Source of the DNA: Anaerolineae bacterium
GTDB lineage: Bacteria > Chloroflexota > Anaerolineae > Anaerolineales > Villigracilaceae
Direction of reading: 5' to 3'
DNA length: 42,810 nucleotides
Assembly (NCBI GenBank): GCA_018645405.1
Contig: JABGOQ010000108.1
Coordinates: 1 to 42,810 of the forward strand
The notes below the pieces were generated by a model, which saw only the letters and a list, made by a program, of their open reading frames with translations, had not been told where the DNA came from and did no database searches. The position numbers were made by a program, and so were the translations under genes. Of this stretch, positions 34,725 through 41,817 are shown one piece after another (positions within the stretch are counted from its first letter, which is position 1; each line of letters opens with the position of its first letter).

Positions 34725-35357
34725 ATGGCTAAAAAAGATTGGCTACTCGGAGATACGCCCAACCCATTAGGAGACCGAGTTGACGAGATTCGAGAGAAAC
34801 TGAAAGATAAAAATCCTGCAACTTTAGCAGAGCGAACAGGAGCTATTTATTCAGATGGTGACTTCCGCTTGCCTTTCTGGTCACGAGACGTGATTATCAG
34901 CTTCCCTGATTTTATTGGCAAATACGCTGATACTGGTGAAGAACTTAACGCCTTCGATATGACCATGCTCGCATATTATTTTGAGACTTCAGATAGCGTG
35001 CCGCTCAGCGGAGAATGGATTTCCTTCAAGCAAATCCCCGGTGGCATGTTCTACGCGCAAGCCTTTCAAAATTATTCTGGAGATAAACTTCTCGATATTT
35101 TTGGAGATGATTTGGATGCTTTTATCGAGGCAAACAAGAAAATTGATGGGCAGCGAGAGCTTTTCGGAAGTGTGGCTTTCTCATACCAGATTTTGCCCCA
35201 TATCCCAATTATGGTAGTCTGCTGGTTGGGCGATGATGATTTTTCATCTTCATATCGAATTCTCTTCGATTCTACCGCTCACCACCATTTAGTCGTAGAT
35301 GGCTATGCCATTTTGGGCGGCAATCTGGCACGCAAATTGATTAGAACAAAAGGATAA
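34725..35357 (+). CDS. DUF3786 domain protein in the acetyl-CoA synthase cluster
   Basis: 210 aa soluble protein, no signal peptide, almost no cysteine. The central motif SVPLSGEWISFKQIPGGMFYAQAF and the later CWLGDDDFSSSYRILFDSTAHHHL match my memory of DUF3786, which in acetogens and related anaerobes occurs near or fused to corrinoid Fe-S proteins. Function is not established; a helper role in corrinoid methyl transfer or CFeSP handling is inference from neighbours. It is the only gene of the cluster with a large leader (190 bases) and a weak ribosome binding site. The family label comes from recall, not from a search. Confidence 0.7.
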   Translation: MAKKDWLLGDTPNPLGDRVDEIREKLKDKNPATLAERTGAIYSDGDFRLPFWSRDVIISFPDFIGKYADTGEELNAFDMTMLAYYFETSDSVPLSGEWISFKQIPGGMFYAQAFQNYSGDKLLDIFGDDLDAFIEANKKIDGQRELFGSVAFSYQILPHIPIMVVCWLGDDDFSSSYRILFDSTAHHHLVVDGYAILGGNLARKLIRTKG

Positions 35358-35372
35358 AAACTTTTTAATCAC

Positions 35373-35434
35373 GGAGTTGCGCGGGTTTCACAAAAAAGGT
35401 TTTCTCTGTGAAATCCGTGTTATCCGTGTACAAA
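35373..35434. repeat. Nested inverted repeat between the DUF3786 gene and cooC1
   Basis: Outer CACGGA / TCCGTG and inner GGTTTCACA / TGTGAAATCC arms fold into a nested hairpin. The type of sequence (TGTGAAATCCGTG) resembles the repeat at 38402-38449 (TCTGTGAAAATCTG). It fills most of the 97-base gap. No promoter was recognised. Confidence 0.5.
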
Positions 35435-35454
35435 AAACGAAAGGATACTCATAA

Positions 35455-36228
35455 ATGAAATTAGCAATTAGTGGCAAAGGCGGCGTTGGCAAAACAACGC
35501 TCTCAGCATTATTAGCCCAAGCCTACGCAGATGAAGGTCGCGATGTGCTGGCTGTTGATGCTGATCCTTCACCCTGTTTAGCAGGTGCATTAGGATTCCC
35601 CGATGAGAAATTAGAAAAACTTAATCCCATCGCTGAGATGGACGCGTTGATCGAAGAACGCACAGGTGCCAAACCCGGCACAACGGGCGGATTCTTCACC
35701 ATCAACCCGCGCGTAGACGACATCCCTGAAAGGTTTAGTGTCATGCATCGTGGTGTGCGCTTACTTGAAAGTGGCTCAGTGGATTTGGGCGGCTCTGGCT
35801 GTATTTGCCCCGAAGCTGCAATTCTCAAAACTTTGTTCACACACCTATTATTCCGCGATGACGACATACTTATTTTAGATATGTACGCAGGTGTGGAACA
35901 TCTTGGTCGTGCGACAGTTGATTTTGTAGATGCGATGATTGTCGTTGTAGAGCCAACGCGCCGTTCTCTTGGGACTGCGCGTCAAATCAAGAAGCTTGCC
36001 AACGATATTGGGCTAGAGCGTTTATGGCTAGTAGGGAATAAAGTCAGAAATGAAGAAGAATCGGACTTCTTGGAAAAAGAATCCCCCGGAATCCCAGTCT
36101 TAGGGTTCTTGCCCGCTGATTTGAGCGTTCAAGAAGCTGACAGACTTGGCATTCCCGTTTATGATCATGTCCCGACACTGAAAGATGCTGTTGAAGAGAT
36201 GGTAAAAAAACTGAACACTGAAAACTGA
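35455..36228 (+). CDS. cooC1: CooC-type nickel-insertion ATPase (first copy)
   Basis: MinD/ParA-like ATPase that matures Ni-Fe-S clusters of CODH and/or ACS. The deviant Walker A GKGGVGKTT is at residues 7-15. The CxC motif for metal at the dimer interface is C116-I-C118 in GSGCICPE. 257 aa, normal for CooC/AcsF. The last codons (LNTEN) and the stop come from a dispersed repeat identical to one before acsV, so the native C-terminus may have been altered by a repeat insertion. A second CooC-like gene follows 24 bases later. Which of the two serves CODH and which ACS cannot be told. Confidence 0.88.
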   Translation: MKLAISGKGGVGKTTLSALLAQAYADEGRDVLAVDADPSPCLAGALGFPDEKLEKLNPIAEMDALIEERTGAKPGTTGGFFTINPRVDDIPERFSVMHRGVRLLESGSVDLGGSGCICPEAAILKTLFTHLLFRDDDILILDMYAGVEHLGRATVDFVDAMIVVVEPTRRSLGTARQIKKLANDIGLERLWLVGNKVRNEEESDFLEKESPGIPVLGFLPADLSVQEADRLGIPVYDHVPTLKDAVEEMVKKLNTEN

Positions 36229-36252
36229 ATACTGGTAACTGGAGACTGAAAT
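36207..36252. repeat. Dispersed repeat overlapping the end of cooC1 and abutting cooC2
   Basis: CTGAACACTGAAAACTGAA (36211-36229) is identical to 29850-29868. It supplies the last five codons and the stop of the first CooC gene, and a related tail (GGAGACTGAAAT) runs up to the ATG of the second. Here, unlike before acsV, a GGAG remains 8 bases before the start codon. Confidence 0.7.
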
Positions 36253-37038
36253 ATGACAACAACAATAGCATTGGCAGGTAAAGGTGGTGTAGGAAAAACA
36301 ACGATTGCCGGAATGGTTATCAAATATCTTGTGCAAAATCAGAAGGGCGCGATTTTGGCAATTGACGCCGATCCGAGCAGTAATTTAAATATGGTACTCG
36401 GGCTTGATCTGGAGTGGACGGTTGGCGACATCCGTGAAGGGATGTTGGCTGAAGTTCAGAAATCCTTACTCCAAAAAGGCGCGGCGATGGGAACAATGCC
36501 GGGCGGAGCCAGCAAACAAGAATATCTGGATTATGAAGTCCGCACATCCATCGAAGAAGGTGATAATTTCGACTTAATCGCAATGGGGCGACCAGAAGGG
36601 GCAGGGTGTTATTGCGCCGTAAACCACAACCTGCGTGATGTCGTTGATAGCATTAGCAAGAGCTATCGCTACGTCATCATTGATAACGAAGCCGGGATGG
36701 AGCATCTCAGCAGACGCACCACACGAAATGTGGAGCATCTCCTCATGGTCAGCGACCCCACTCAGCGCGGCATTGTTGCCACAGAGCGCATCGCCTCTAT
36801 GGTGCCGGGATTGGATATTGATGTGGAGAATGTGCATTTGATTCTTAATCGCGTTATGGGCGACCTCCCCGCGCCCTTGATGGAGCGTGTCAGTGCGCTA
36901 GATGCCAACTTTTTGGGAACAGTCCCCTCGAATAATGATTTGATGGAATTTGAGTTCAACGGTCGCCCTCTCGTAGAATTGGGCGATGAATCCCCCGTCT
37001 ATCAGGCTGTGGCAAAGATGATGGAGGAAATTCTGTAG
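36253..37038 (+). CDS. cooC2: CooC/AcsF-type nickel-insertion ATPase (second copy)
   Basis: 261 aa MinD-like ATPase with deviant Walker A GKGGVGKTT (residues 9-17). The CxC motif is C119-Y-C121 in GAGCYCAVNHNLRD. The DNEAGMEHLSRRT segment after the Walker B region is typical of the CooC/AcsF group. It differs clearly from the preceding copy in the region between Walker A and CxC, so this is not a recent duplication. Likely inserts nickel into CODH or ACS; it ends the recognisable Wood-Ljungdahl cluster. Confidence 0.9.
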   Translation: MTTTIALAGKGGVGKTTIAGMVIKYLVQNQKGAILAIDADPSSNLNMVLGLDLEWTVGDIREGMLAEVQKSLLQKGAAMGTMPGGASKQEYLDYEVRTSIEEGDNFDLIAMGRPEGAGCYCAVNHNLRDVVDSISKSYRYVIIDNEAGMEHLSRRTTRNVEHLLMVSDPTQRGIVATERIASMVPGLDIDVENVHLILNRVMGDLPAPLMERVSALDANFLGTVPSNNDLMEFEFNGRPLVELGDESPVYQAVAKMMEEIL

Positions 37039-37102
37039 TATTATTCTGTTTTGCTCACCTCAAGGTGGAGCATATTAGAAGCCATAGTTTTTCGGAGAGT
37101 GA

Positions 37103-38380
37103 ATGAAAAAGAAAATCAGCCGACTTTGGGAAAAAGCAAAAGAGAATCGCCATTTACTCGTTGCTCTTGGTATTACCTTGACCGTTGCTATAGTCTATTA
37201 TTTAGCATGGGCAATTCCCCAAACTTTCGCTGATAGCACTCATATCGGTTTTGAAAGCGGGCGAATGGATAATAATATGTGGTGGGCATCAGATGCGCGA
37301 GATTATCGTGATACGGGCGATAATCTTTTTGGCAATACAGAAGAAGAAACAGTTTTGTATCGCCGACCTTGGCTTTATCCTTTTATTATTGGTTTTTTGA
37401 GAAATTTCACCCCCTTTGACCCCGATTATAGTCTGTGGGCAGTCCAATTTGTTTTTTGGCTTGCAACAATTGGCTTCACATTTGGGGGAGTTTTGCGTGC
37501 TACCAAAAAGATGGGGCTGGCTATTTTTGCAACTGCTATTTTTTGGACTCACCCCTCTATTATTGCGCTCACTTTTCACGGGATGACAGAAGCCCTTAAC
37601 ACGCTTCTTTTGTCGATTTTTGCTTTTATTGTGTTGAAGCCGCGTGAGACGGGAGAAAAATGGGCAGAAAACAAAGACTATTGGCTGATTTTTTTAATGA
37701 GTCTTTTGCTTGTTACAAAACCTACCTACCAAGTTCAGTTAGCTATTCTATTGATCTATATTCTTGCTAAGTCTTTCAAAAAATGGCGTATCTTACGCTT
37801 TTGGGGAAAAATTTCCCTCGCCCTCATCCCTCTCTGGATTCAACTTCTGCTTTCATGGCAAATTTTGGGAACACCCATCGTCTCAGATGTGGCGGGACCA
37901 ACACTCAAATACTGGACCGTGACACGCGTTTATGCAAAAGCTGAAGACACAACAGCAACTTTGCCAGAAATTGCCGAAATTCTAAAAGATTGGACAACAA
38001 AAGAAGAGATTGCCTACCTGTTGAACAACAAAAAAGCGACATTTAGTGTTTATTTCAACAACCTTATTAGTGAGGGGCTTTTGGCTGATTCATACTTTAT
38101 TGTTAATGATAATAATTCAATGAATATTGCTATTATGACCCTTAACAAATGGCACTTTTATCTCCACTTATTAATGTTGCCATTAATGGGCTATCTTTTG
38201 CTCTTCAATTACAAGGGAAGATGGGAAGCGATTTGGATGATTTACCTCACATTTTTAATCCAAACGCTTGCCTCGGGAGTCTCCGCTGATCAAGGGGATA
38301 GATTGATCATTACCGCGATGCCCTTGTGGATCGTGGCTTATGCTACAGCGTTCAGTCATCAACTATCGTTAAAAGAATAG
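37103..38380 (+). CDS. Polytopic membrane protein, GT-C glycosyltransferase-like
   Basis: 425 aa with about 9-10 hydrophobic segments. After the first helix comes an extracytoplasmic loop with SDARDYRDTGDNLFG and LYRRPWLYPFIIGFL. This acidic-pair-then-Arg/Pro arrangement recalls GT-C glycosyltransferases (dolichol-phosphate mannosyltransferase type), which use lipid-linked sugars. The similarity is one of style; I cannot name the family firmly. GGAG lies upstream of the ATG. It lies 64 bases after cooC2 and may be read from the same transcript, though its function looks unrelated. Confidence 0.65.
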   Translation: MKKKISRLWEKAKENRHLLVALGITLTVAIVYYLAWAIPQTFADSTHIGFESGRMDNNMWWASDARDYRDTGDNLFGNTEEETVLYRRPWLYPFIIGFLRNFTPFDPDYSLWAVQFVFWLATIGFTFGGVLRATKKMGLAIFATAIFWTHPSIIALTFHGMTEALNTLLLSIFAFIVLKPRETGEKWAENKDYWLIFLMSLLLVTKPTYQVQLAILLIYILAKSFKKWRILRFWGKISLALIPLWIQLLLSWQILGTPIVSDVAGPTLKYWTVTRVYAKAEDTTATLPEIAEILKDWTTKEEIAYLLNNKKATFSVYFNNLISEGLLADSYFIVNDNNSMNIAIMTLNKWHFYLHLLMLPLMGYLLLFNYKGRWEAIWMIYLTFLIQTLASGVSADQGDRLIITAMPLWIVAYATAFSHQLSLKE

Positions 38381-38401
38381 AACGCGAGTAAGGTATATTC
38401 G

Positions 38402-38449
38402 GCAGATTTTCACAGATAAACAAAAAAGTTTAAATCTGTGAAAATCTGC
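38402..38449. repeat. Perfect inverted repeat between convergent genes
   Basis: GCAGATTTTCACAGAT (38402-38417) and ATCTGTGAAAATCTGC (38434-38449), 16-bp perfect arms; an inner AAAC/GTTT lengthens the stem. It sits between the convergent membrane protein and 3-hydroxyacyl-CoA dehydrogenase genes. There is no T-run, but it could still limit read-through. Related to the repeat at 35373-35434. Confidence 0.65.
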
Positions 38450-38479
38450 TAAATCGTAAAACCTGCGTTCTGTTTTCTT

Positions 38480-39325
38480 TTAATACTCGTAAAAACCACG
38501 CCTCGTCTTTCTCCCCAAATAACCCGCATCTACCATCTTTCTCAGCAAATAAGCAGGGCGGTATTTATCTTCGCCAAGATCACGTTGTAAAACTTCCAGT
38601 ACAAAGAGAACCACATCCAGGCCAATTAAGTCTGCCAAGAAAAGGGGGCCCATTGGATGATTCATCCCCAACTTCATCACCTGATCGATGGCTTCGGGTG
38701 TCCCAATATTTTCCTGCAATGCGAAGACGGCTTCATTGATCATCGGGCAAAGGATGCGGTTGGATATAAATCCCGGCGAATCATTTGCTTCGACCGGCGT
38801 TTTGCCCATCGCTTCGCACGTGTGGACAATTGCTTCCGTTACTTCATCGCTGGTTGCGATTCCACGAATGACTTCCACCAACTTCATCAGCGGCACCGGG
38901 TTCATGAAGTGCATCCCGATCACCTTATCCGGGCGGGATGTGGCAGCTGCGATTTTGGTGATGCTAATTGAAGAAGTATTCGTTGCTAAAATTGTGCCTT
39001 CATTTGCCTTTTCGTCAATCTCTTTAAAGATTTTGAATTTCAGTTCAGGATTTTCTGTTGCAGCTTCTATCACCAAATCTGCTTCGGCAATGGTGTCCAT
39101 AGTTGAGACAAAATTTATTGCGTCAGCTGCAGCTTTTTGCTCCTCCGTGATTCGTTTCTTCGAGAGCAGCTTGGCGGTAGATTTTTGAATGACAGATTCC
39201 GCTTCTTTAAGGGCAGCAGGTGCAACGTCCATGCACGTAACGGTATATCCAGAAACGGCAGCAGTTTGGGCAATCCCGCTTCCCATTGTCCCCGCACCAA
39301 CGATAAAAATGTGTTTAATTGTCAT
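38480..39325 (-). CDS. hbd: 3-hydroxybutyryl-CoA dehydrogenase
   Basis: NAD(P)-dependent 3-hydroxyacyl-CoA/acetoacetyl-CoA oxidoreductase. The N-terminal Rossmann motif GAGTMGSGIAQ begins at residue 10. The catalytic His lies in GMHFMNPVPLMKLVEVIRG, and NDSPGFISNRIL is the usual hinge of the C-terminal domain. 281 aa, typical of the single-domain Hbd/PaaH type, with no enoyl-CoA hydratase fusion. It lies downstream of the thiolase gene on the same strand, so acetyl-CoA could be condensed and reduced (or the reverse). AAAGGAG precedes the ATG. The chain-length preference is unknown. Confidence 0.93.
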   Translation of the reverse strand: MTIKHIFIVGAGTMGSGIAQTAAVSGYTVTCMDVAPAALKEAESVIQKSTAKLLSKKRITEEQKAAADAINFVSTMDTIAEADLVIEAATENPELKFKIFKEIDEKANEGTILATNTSSISITKIAAATSRPDKVIGMHFMNPVPLMKLVEVIRGIATSDEVTEAIVHTCEAMGKTPVEANDSPGFISNRILCPMINEAVFALQENIGTPEAIDQVMKLGMNHPMGPLFLADLIGLDVVLFVLEVLQRDLGEDKYRPAYLLRKMVDAGYLGRKTRRGFYEY

Positions 39326-39352
39326 GTGGTCTCCTTTTTAGGTGTAACGTTT

Positions 39353-39403
39353 AAAGTTTAAGGTTGAAGGGCATGAAAATAAAAACCTTCAACTTTAAAC
39401 TTT
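39353..39403. repeat. Inverted repeat of the AAGGTTGAAGG family, between thiolase and hbd
   Basis: AAAGTTTAAGGTTGAAGG (39353-39370) pairs with CCTTCAACTTTAAACTTT (39386-39403), one wobble. It occupies most of the 86-base gap. Same family as 28397-28445 and the half copy at 18192-18211. Confidence 0.7.
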
Positions 39404-39411
39404 CCAACTTT

Positions 39412-40617
39412 TTACTCTTCTATTTCAATTGTCATTGCAACCGCTTCGCCGCCGCCAAGACAGAGTGCCGCCAAACCGCGCTTAAGGCCGCGATCTTTAA
39501 GAGCATAGATCAGTGTGGCGATGATACGTGCGCCCGATGCGCCGATGGGATGACCGAGCGCAATCCCGCCGCCGTTGACGTTCACTTTATCCCAATCCCA
39601 ACCTTGCTCGGCAAGTTCGTAGCCGTTGGCAAGACACTGCGCAGCAAAGGCTTCGTTGAGTTCAATTAAATCAACGTCATCGAAAGTCCAGCCAGCTTTG
39701 GCAAGGATTTTTGGCATTGCCTGTGCGGGAGCAGCAAAAAGACGTTTTGGCTGCACAGCTGCATGACCATAAGAAACGATGCGTGCCAGTGGCTTCAAAT
39801 TATTGGATTCAGCATAGGCTCGGCTGGAGATAACGGCAGCGGCAGCTCCATCATTAAGTGTGGATGCGTTGCCTGCAGTTGTTCTGCCATTCTTGCTGAA
39901 AACAGGACGCAGTTTCGCAAGGCCTTCGGCGGTTGTGCCAGCACGGGGACCTTCGTCTGTGTCGAAGATCATCGCTTTACCTTTGCGCCCTGGCACTTCA
40001 ACGGGAATAATTTCATCTTTGAATTTACCCGCTTCAATTGCGGCAACCGCTTTTTCTTGGCTTTTAGCAGAAAACTCGTCCATTGCCTCGCGTGTGGCTT
40101 TATATTCGGTTGCGATATAGTCGGCTGCATCGCCCATGGGCCAATCCTCGAAGGGATCCCAAAGCCCATCGTGGAGGAGGGAATCTTTCAAATCAATATG
40201 ACCGTAGCGCATCTCACCAGTTCGTCCAGGGACAAGATAGGGAGCACGTGTCATAGATTCCATCCCGCCACCAACAAAGAGTTGCCCATCTCCAGCTTTG
40301 ATGGCTTGTGCGCCGAAAATGATCGCTTTCAGCCCGGAACCACAAACTTTGTTGACGGTCGTCGCGCCGACGGTAGCAGGCAACCCAGCAAAAATACTTG
40401 CCTGACGCGCAGGTGCTTGCCCCTCACCAGCGGTGACAACGTTGCCCATAAAGACCTCATCAATTTCTGATAAGTCAGGGATGCCAGCGCGCTCTACAGC
40501 GGATCTAATTGCTACTGCGCCAAGTTTGGGTGCATCAATGCTTTTCAACGCACCCTCAAAGCGTGCAATCGGTGTGCGGACTGCACTGAGAATGACCACT
40601 TCTTTTTCTTTACTCAT
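39412..40617 (-). CDS. Acetyl-CoA C-acetyltransferase (thiolase)
   Basis: Condenses two acetyl-CoA to acetoacetyl-CoA or cleaves the reverse way. Catalytic residues are present: C92 in [11 protein letters not shown]356 in LGHPIGASG, and C386 in CLGGGEA. 401 aa, the usual size for biosynthetic-type thiolases (AtoB/ThlA/PhaA); FadA-type degradation cannot be excluded from sequence alone. GGAGGAG lies directly before the ATG. It is the first gene of a pair with hbd. It could draw on acetyl-CoA made by the Wood-Ljungdahl cluster in the same window. Confidence 0.94.
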   Translation of the reverse strand: MSKEKEVVILSAVRTPIARFEGALKSIDAPKLGAVAIRSAVERAGIPDLSEIDEVFMGNVVTAGEGQAPARQASIFAGLPATVGATTVNKVCGSGLKAIIFGAQAIKAGDGQLFVGGGMESMTRAPYLVPGRTGEMRYGHIDLKDSLLHDGLWDPFEDWPMGDAADYIATEYKATREAMDEFSAKSQEKAVAAIEAGKFKDEIIPVEVPGRKGKAMIFDTDEGPRAGTTAEGLAKLRPVFSKNGRTTAGNASTLNDGAAAAVISSRAYAESNNLKPLARIVSYGHAAVQPKRLFAAPAQAMPKILAKAGWTFDDVDLIELNEAFAAQCLANGYELAEQGWDWDKVNVNGGGIALGHPIGASGARIIATLIYALKDRGLKRGLAALCLGGGEAVAMTIEIEE

Positions 40618-40784
40618 CTCTCCTCCAGAGGGGTTTAAATATCAAACGTACGACTTTAAATCTTAAGAGATTTTTGAAAGGTACGCAACTGTCAAATTGC
40701 CTTTTCGGGGAATCAAATAGTCATATCCTTGTCAATAAAAATAGCTCCCTAAACGAGGAGTTAAAAATTTGTTAATATAATGCT

Positions 40785-41723
40785 TTAGTTTGTACTTGGT
40801 AAAGTGAAATAAAAGGTGCTACCTACTTTGATCTCACTCTCAACTCCAACTTCTCCGCCCAGTTTTTCAACGATACGTTGAGTAATGGATAATCCCAGCC
40901 CATGCCCCTGAATTTTGGAGGGGTCAAAGCGTGTAAATTGTCTAAAGGCTTGTTCTTGTTGCCTTGCGGTCATGCCGCGCCCATAATCCTTTACCCAAAA
41001 GCGGACTTGTCCATTCGCTTCGTTTTGAGCACCTAATTCGATTTTTGGGTTTTCTCCACCATACTTGAGAGCATTGCTAATAAAATTATTCCAGACCTTT
41101 TCAACCCATGGGGCATAACCTCTGACAGGAAGCCAGGTTTCAGGTGCAATGATTTCTGCCTGTGCTTCAAAAATAAGGCTGCTCAAGTTCTCTAAACTCT
41201 CAGCTAGAATTTTCTCCATATCCAAAGGGTGAATTTCCACATCATCAATCTGGCGTAATTTTGCCATCAAGAGCATTTCCTGAATAATGGTATTCATTTT
41301 TAGACTTGTTTGCGTGATTTCTTTTCCAACCTGTTGAACACGATCATGATTGGTGTATATATCATCTTTTCCGAGCAGGTGACTGTAGCCAACAATAACG
41401 CCAAGCGGCGTTTTTAGCTCGTGTGCTATGGTTTGTGCAAAAGCATCTAGCTCTGTATTATGTTTTGTGATGTCGGTATTTATTTCCCGCAGCTCATTTG
41501 TAACCTTTTGAAGCTCACGATTTTTCTTATCCAGCAGAGTCTGATATCTGAACATCATGCTGGTAACGACATACGCCATAATAAAAGTAAGAGGAACAGC
41601 TATAAAGATTGTCGTTGAAGTAATTAGCCCCGTAAGCAACCACTCCAGAAGCAAAGAAATGCCCAGGGTAAGTGGCGTTATAGCGAATGAAACCTTTAAG
41701 GGAGTATTGAATATTTTTCGCAT
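40785..41723 (-). CDS. Membrane sensor histidine kinase
   Basis: 312 aa. Two hydrophobic segments lie at residues ~12-33 and ~36-57 with almost no loop between them, so the sensed signal is probably within the membrane or cytoplasmic. A coiled coil (~60-92) leads to the HisKA domain with phospho-accepting H101 in IAHELKTPLG. The HATPase domain has the N box (NNFISNALKYGG), the G1 box DYGRGMT and the G2 box GHGLGLSI. No response regulator gene is next to it, so it is an orphan in this window. The start lacks a strong ribosome binding site; nearby alternatives are possible. Confidence 0.88.
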   Translation of the reverse strand: MRKIFNTPLKVSFAITPLTLGISLLLEWLLTGLITSTTIFIAVPLTFIMAYVVTSMMFRYQTLLDKKNRELQKVTNELREINTDITKHNTELDAFAQTIAHELKTPLGVIVGYSHLLGKDDIYTNHDRVQQVGKEITQTSLKMNTIIQEMLLMAKLRQIDDVEIHPLDMEKILAESLENLSSLIFEAQAEIIAPETWLPVRGYAPWVEKVWNNFISNALKYGGENPKIELGAQNEANGQVRFWVKDYGRGMTARQQEQAFRQFTRFDPSKIQGHGLGLSITQRIVEKLGGEVGVESEIKVGSTFYFTLPSTN

Positions 41724-41817
41724 CAGAAATTTTTTTATATCAACTATTTGTTGATGCTATTATAGATGAAAATAGGCAAAGTTTTTAAAGTAGAACTAAA
41801 CTGTAATAAATCGCAAA

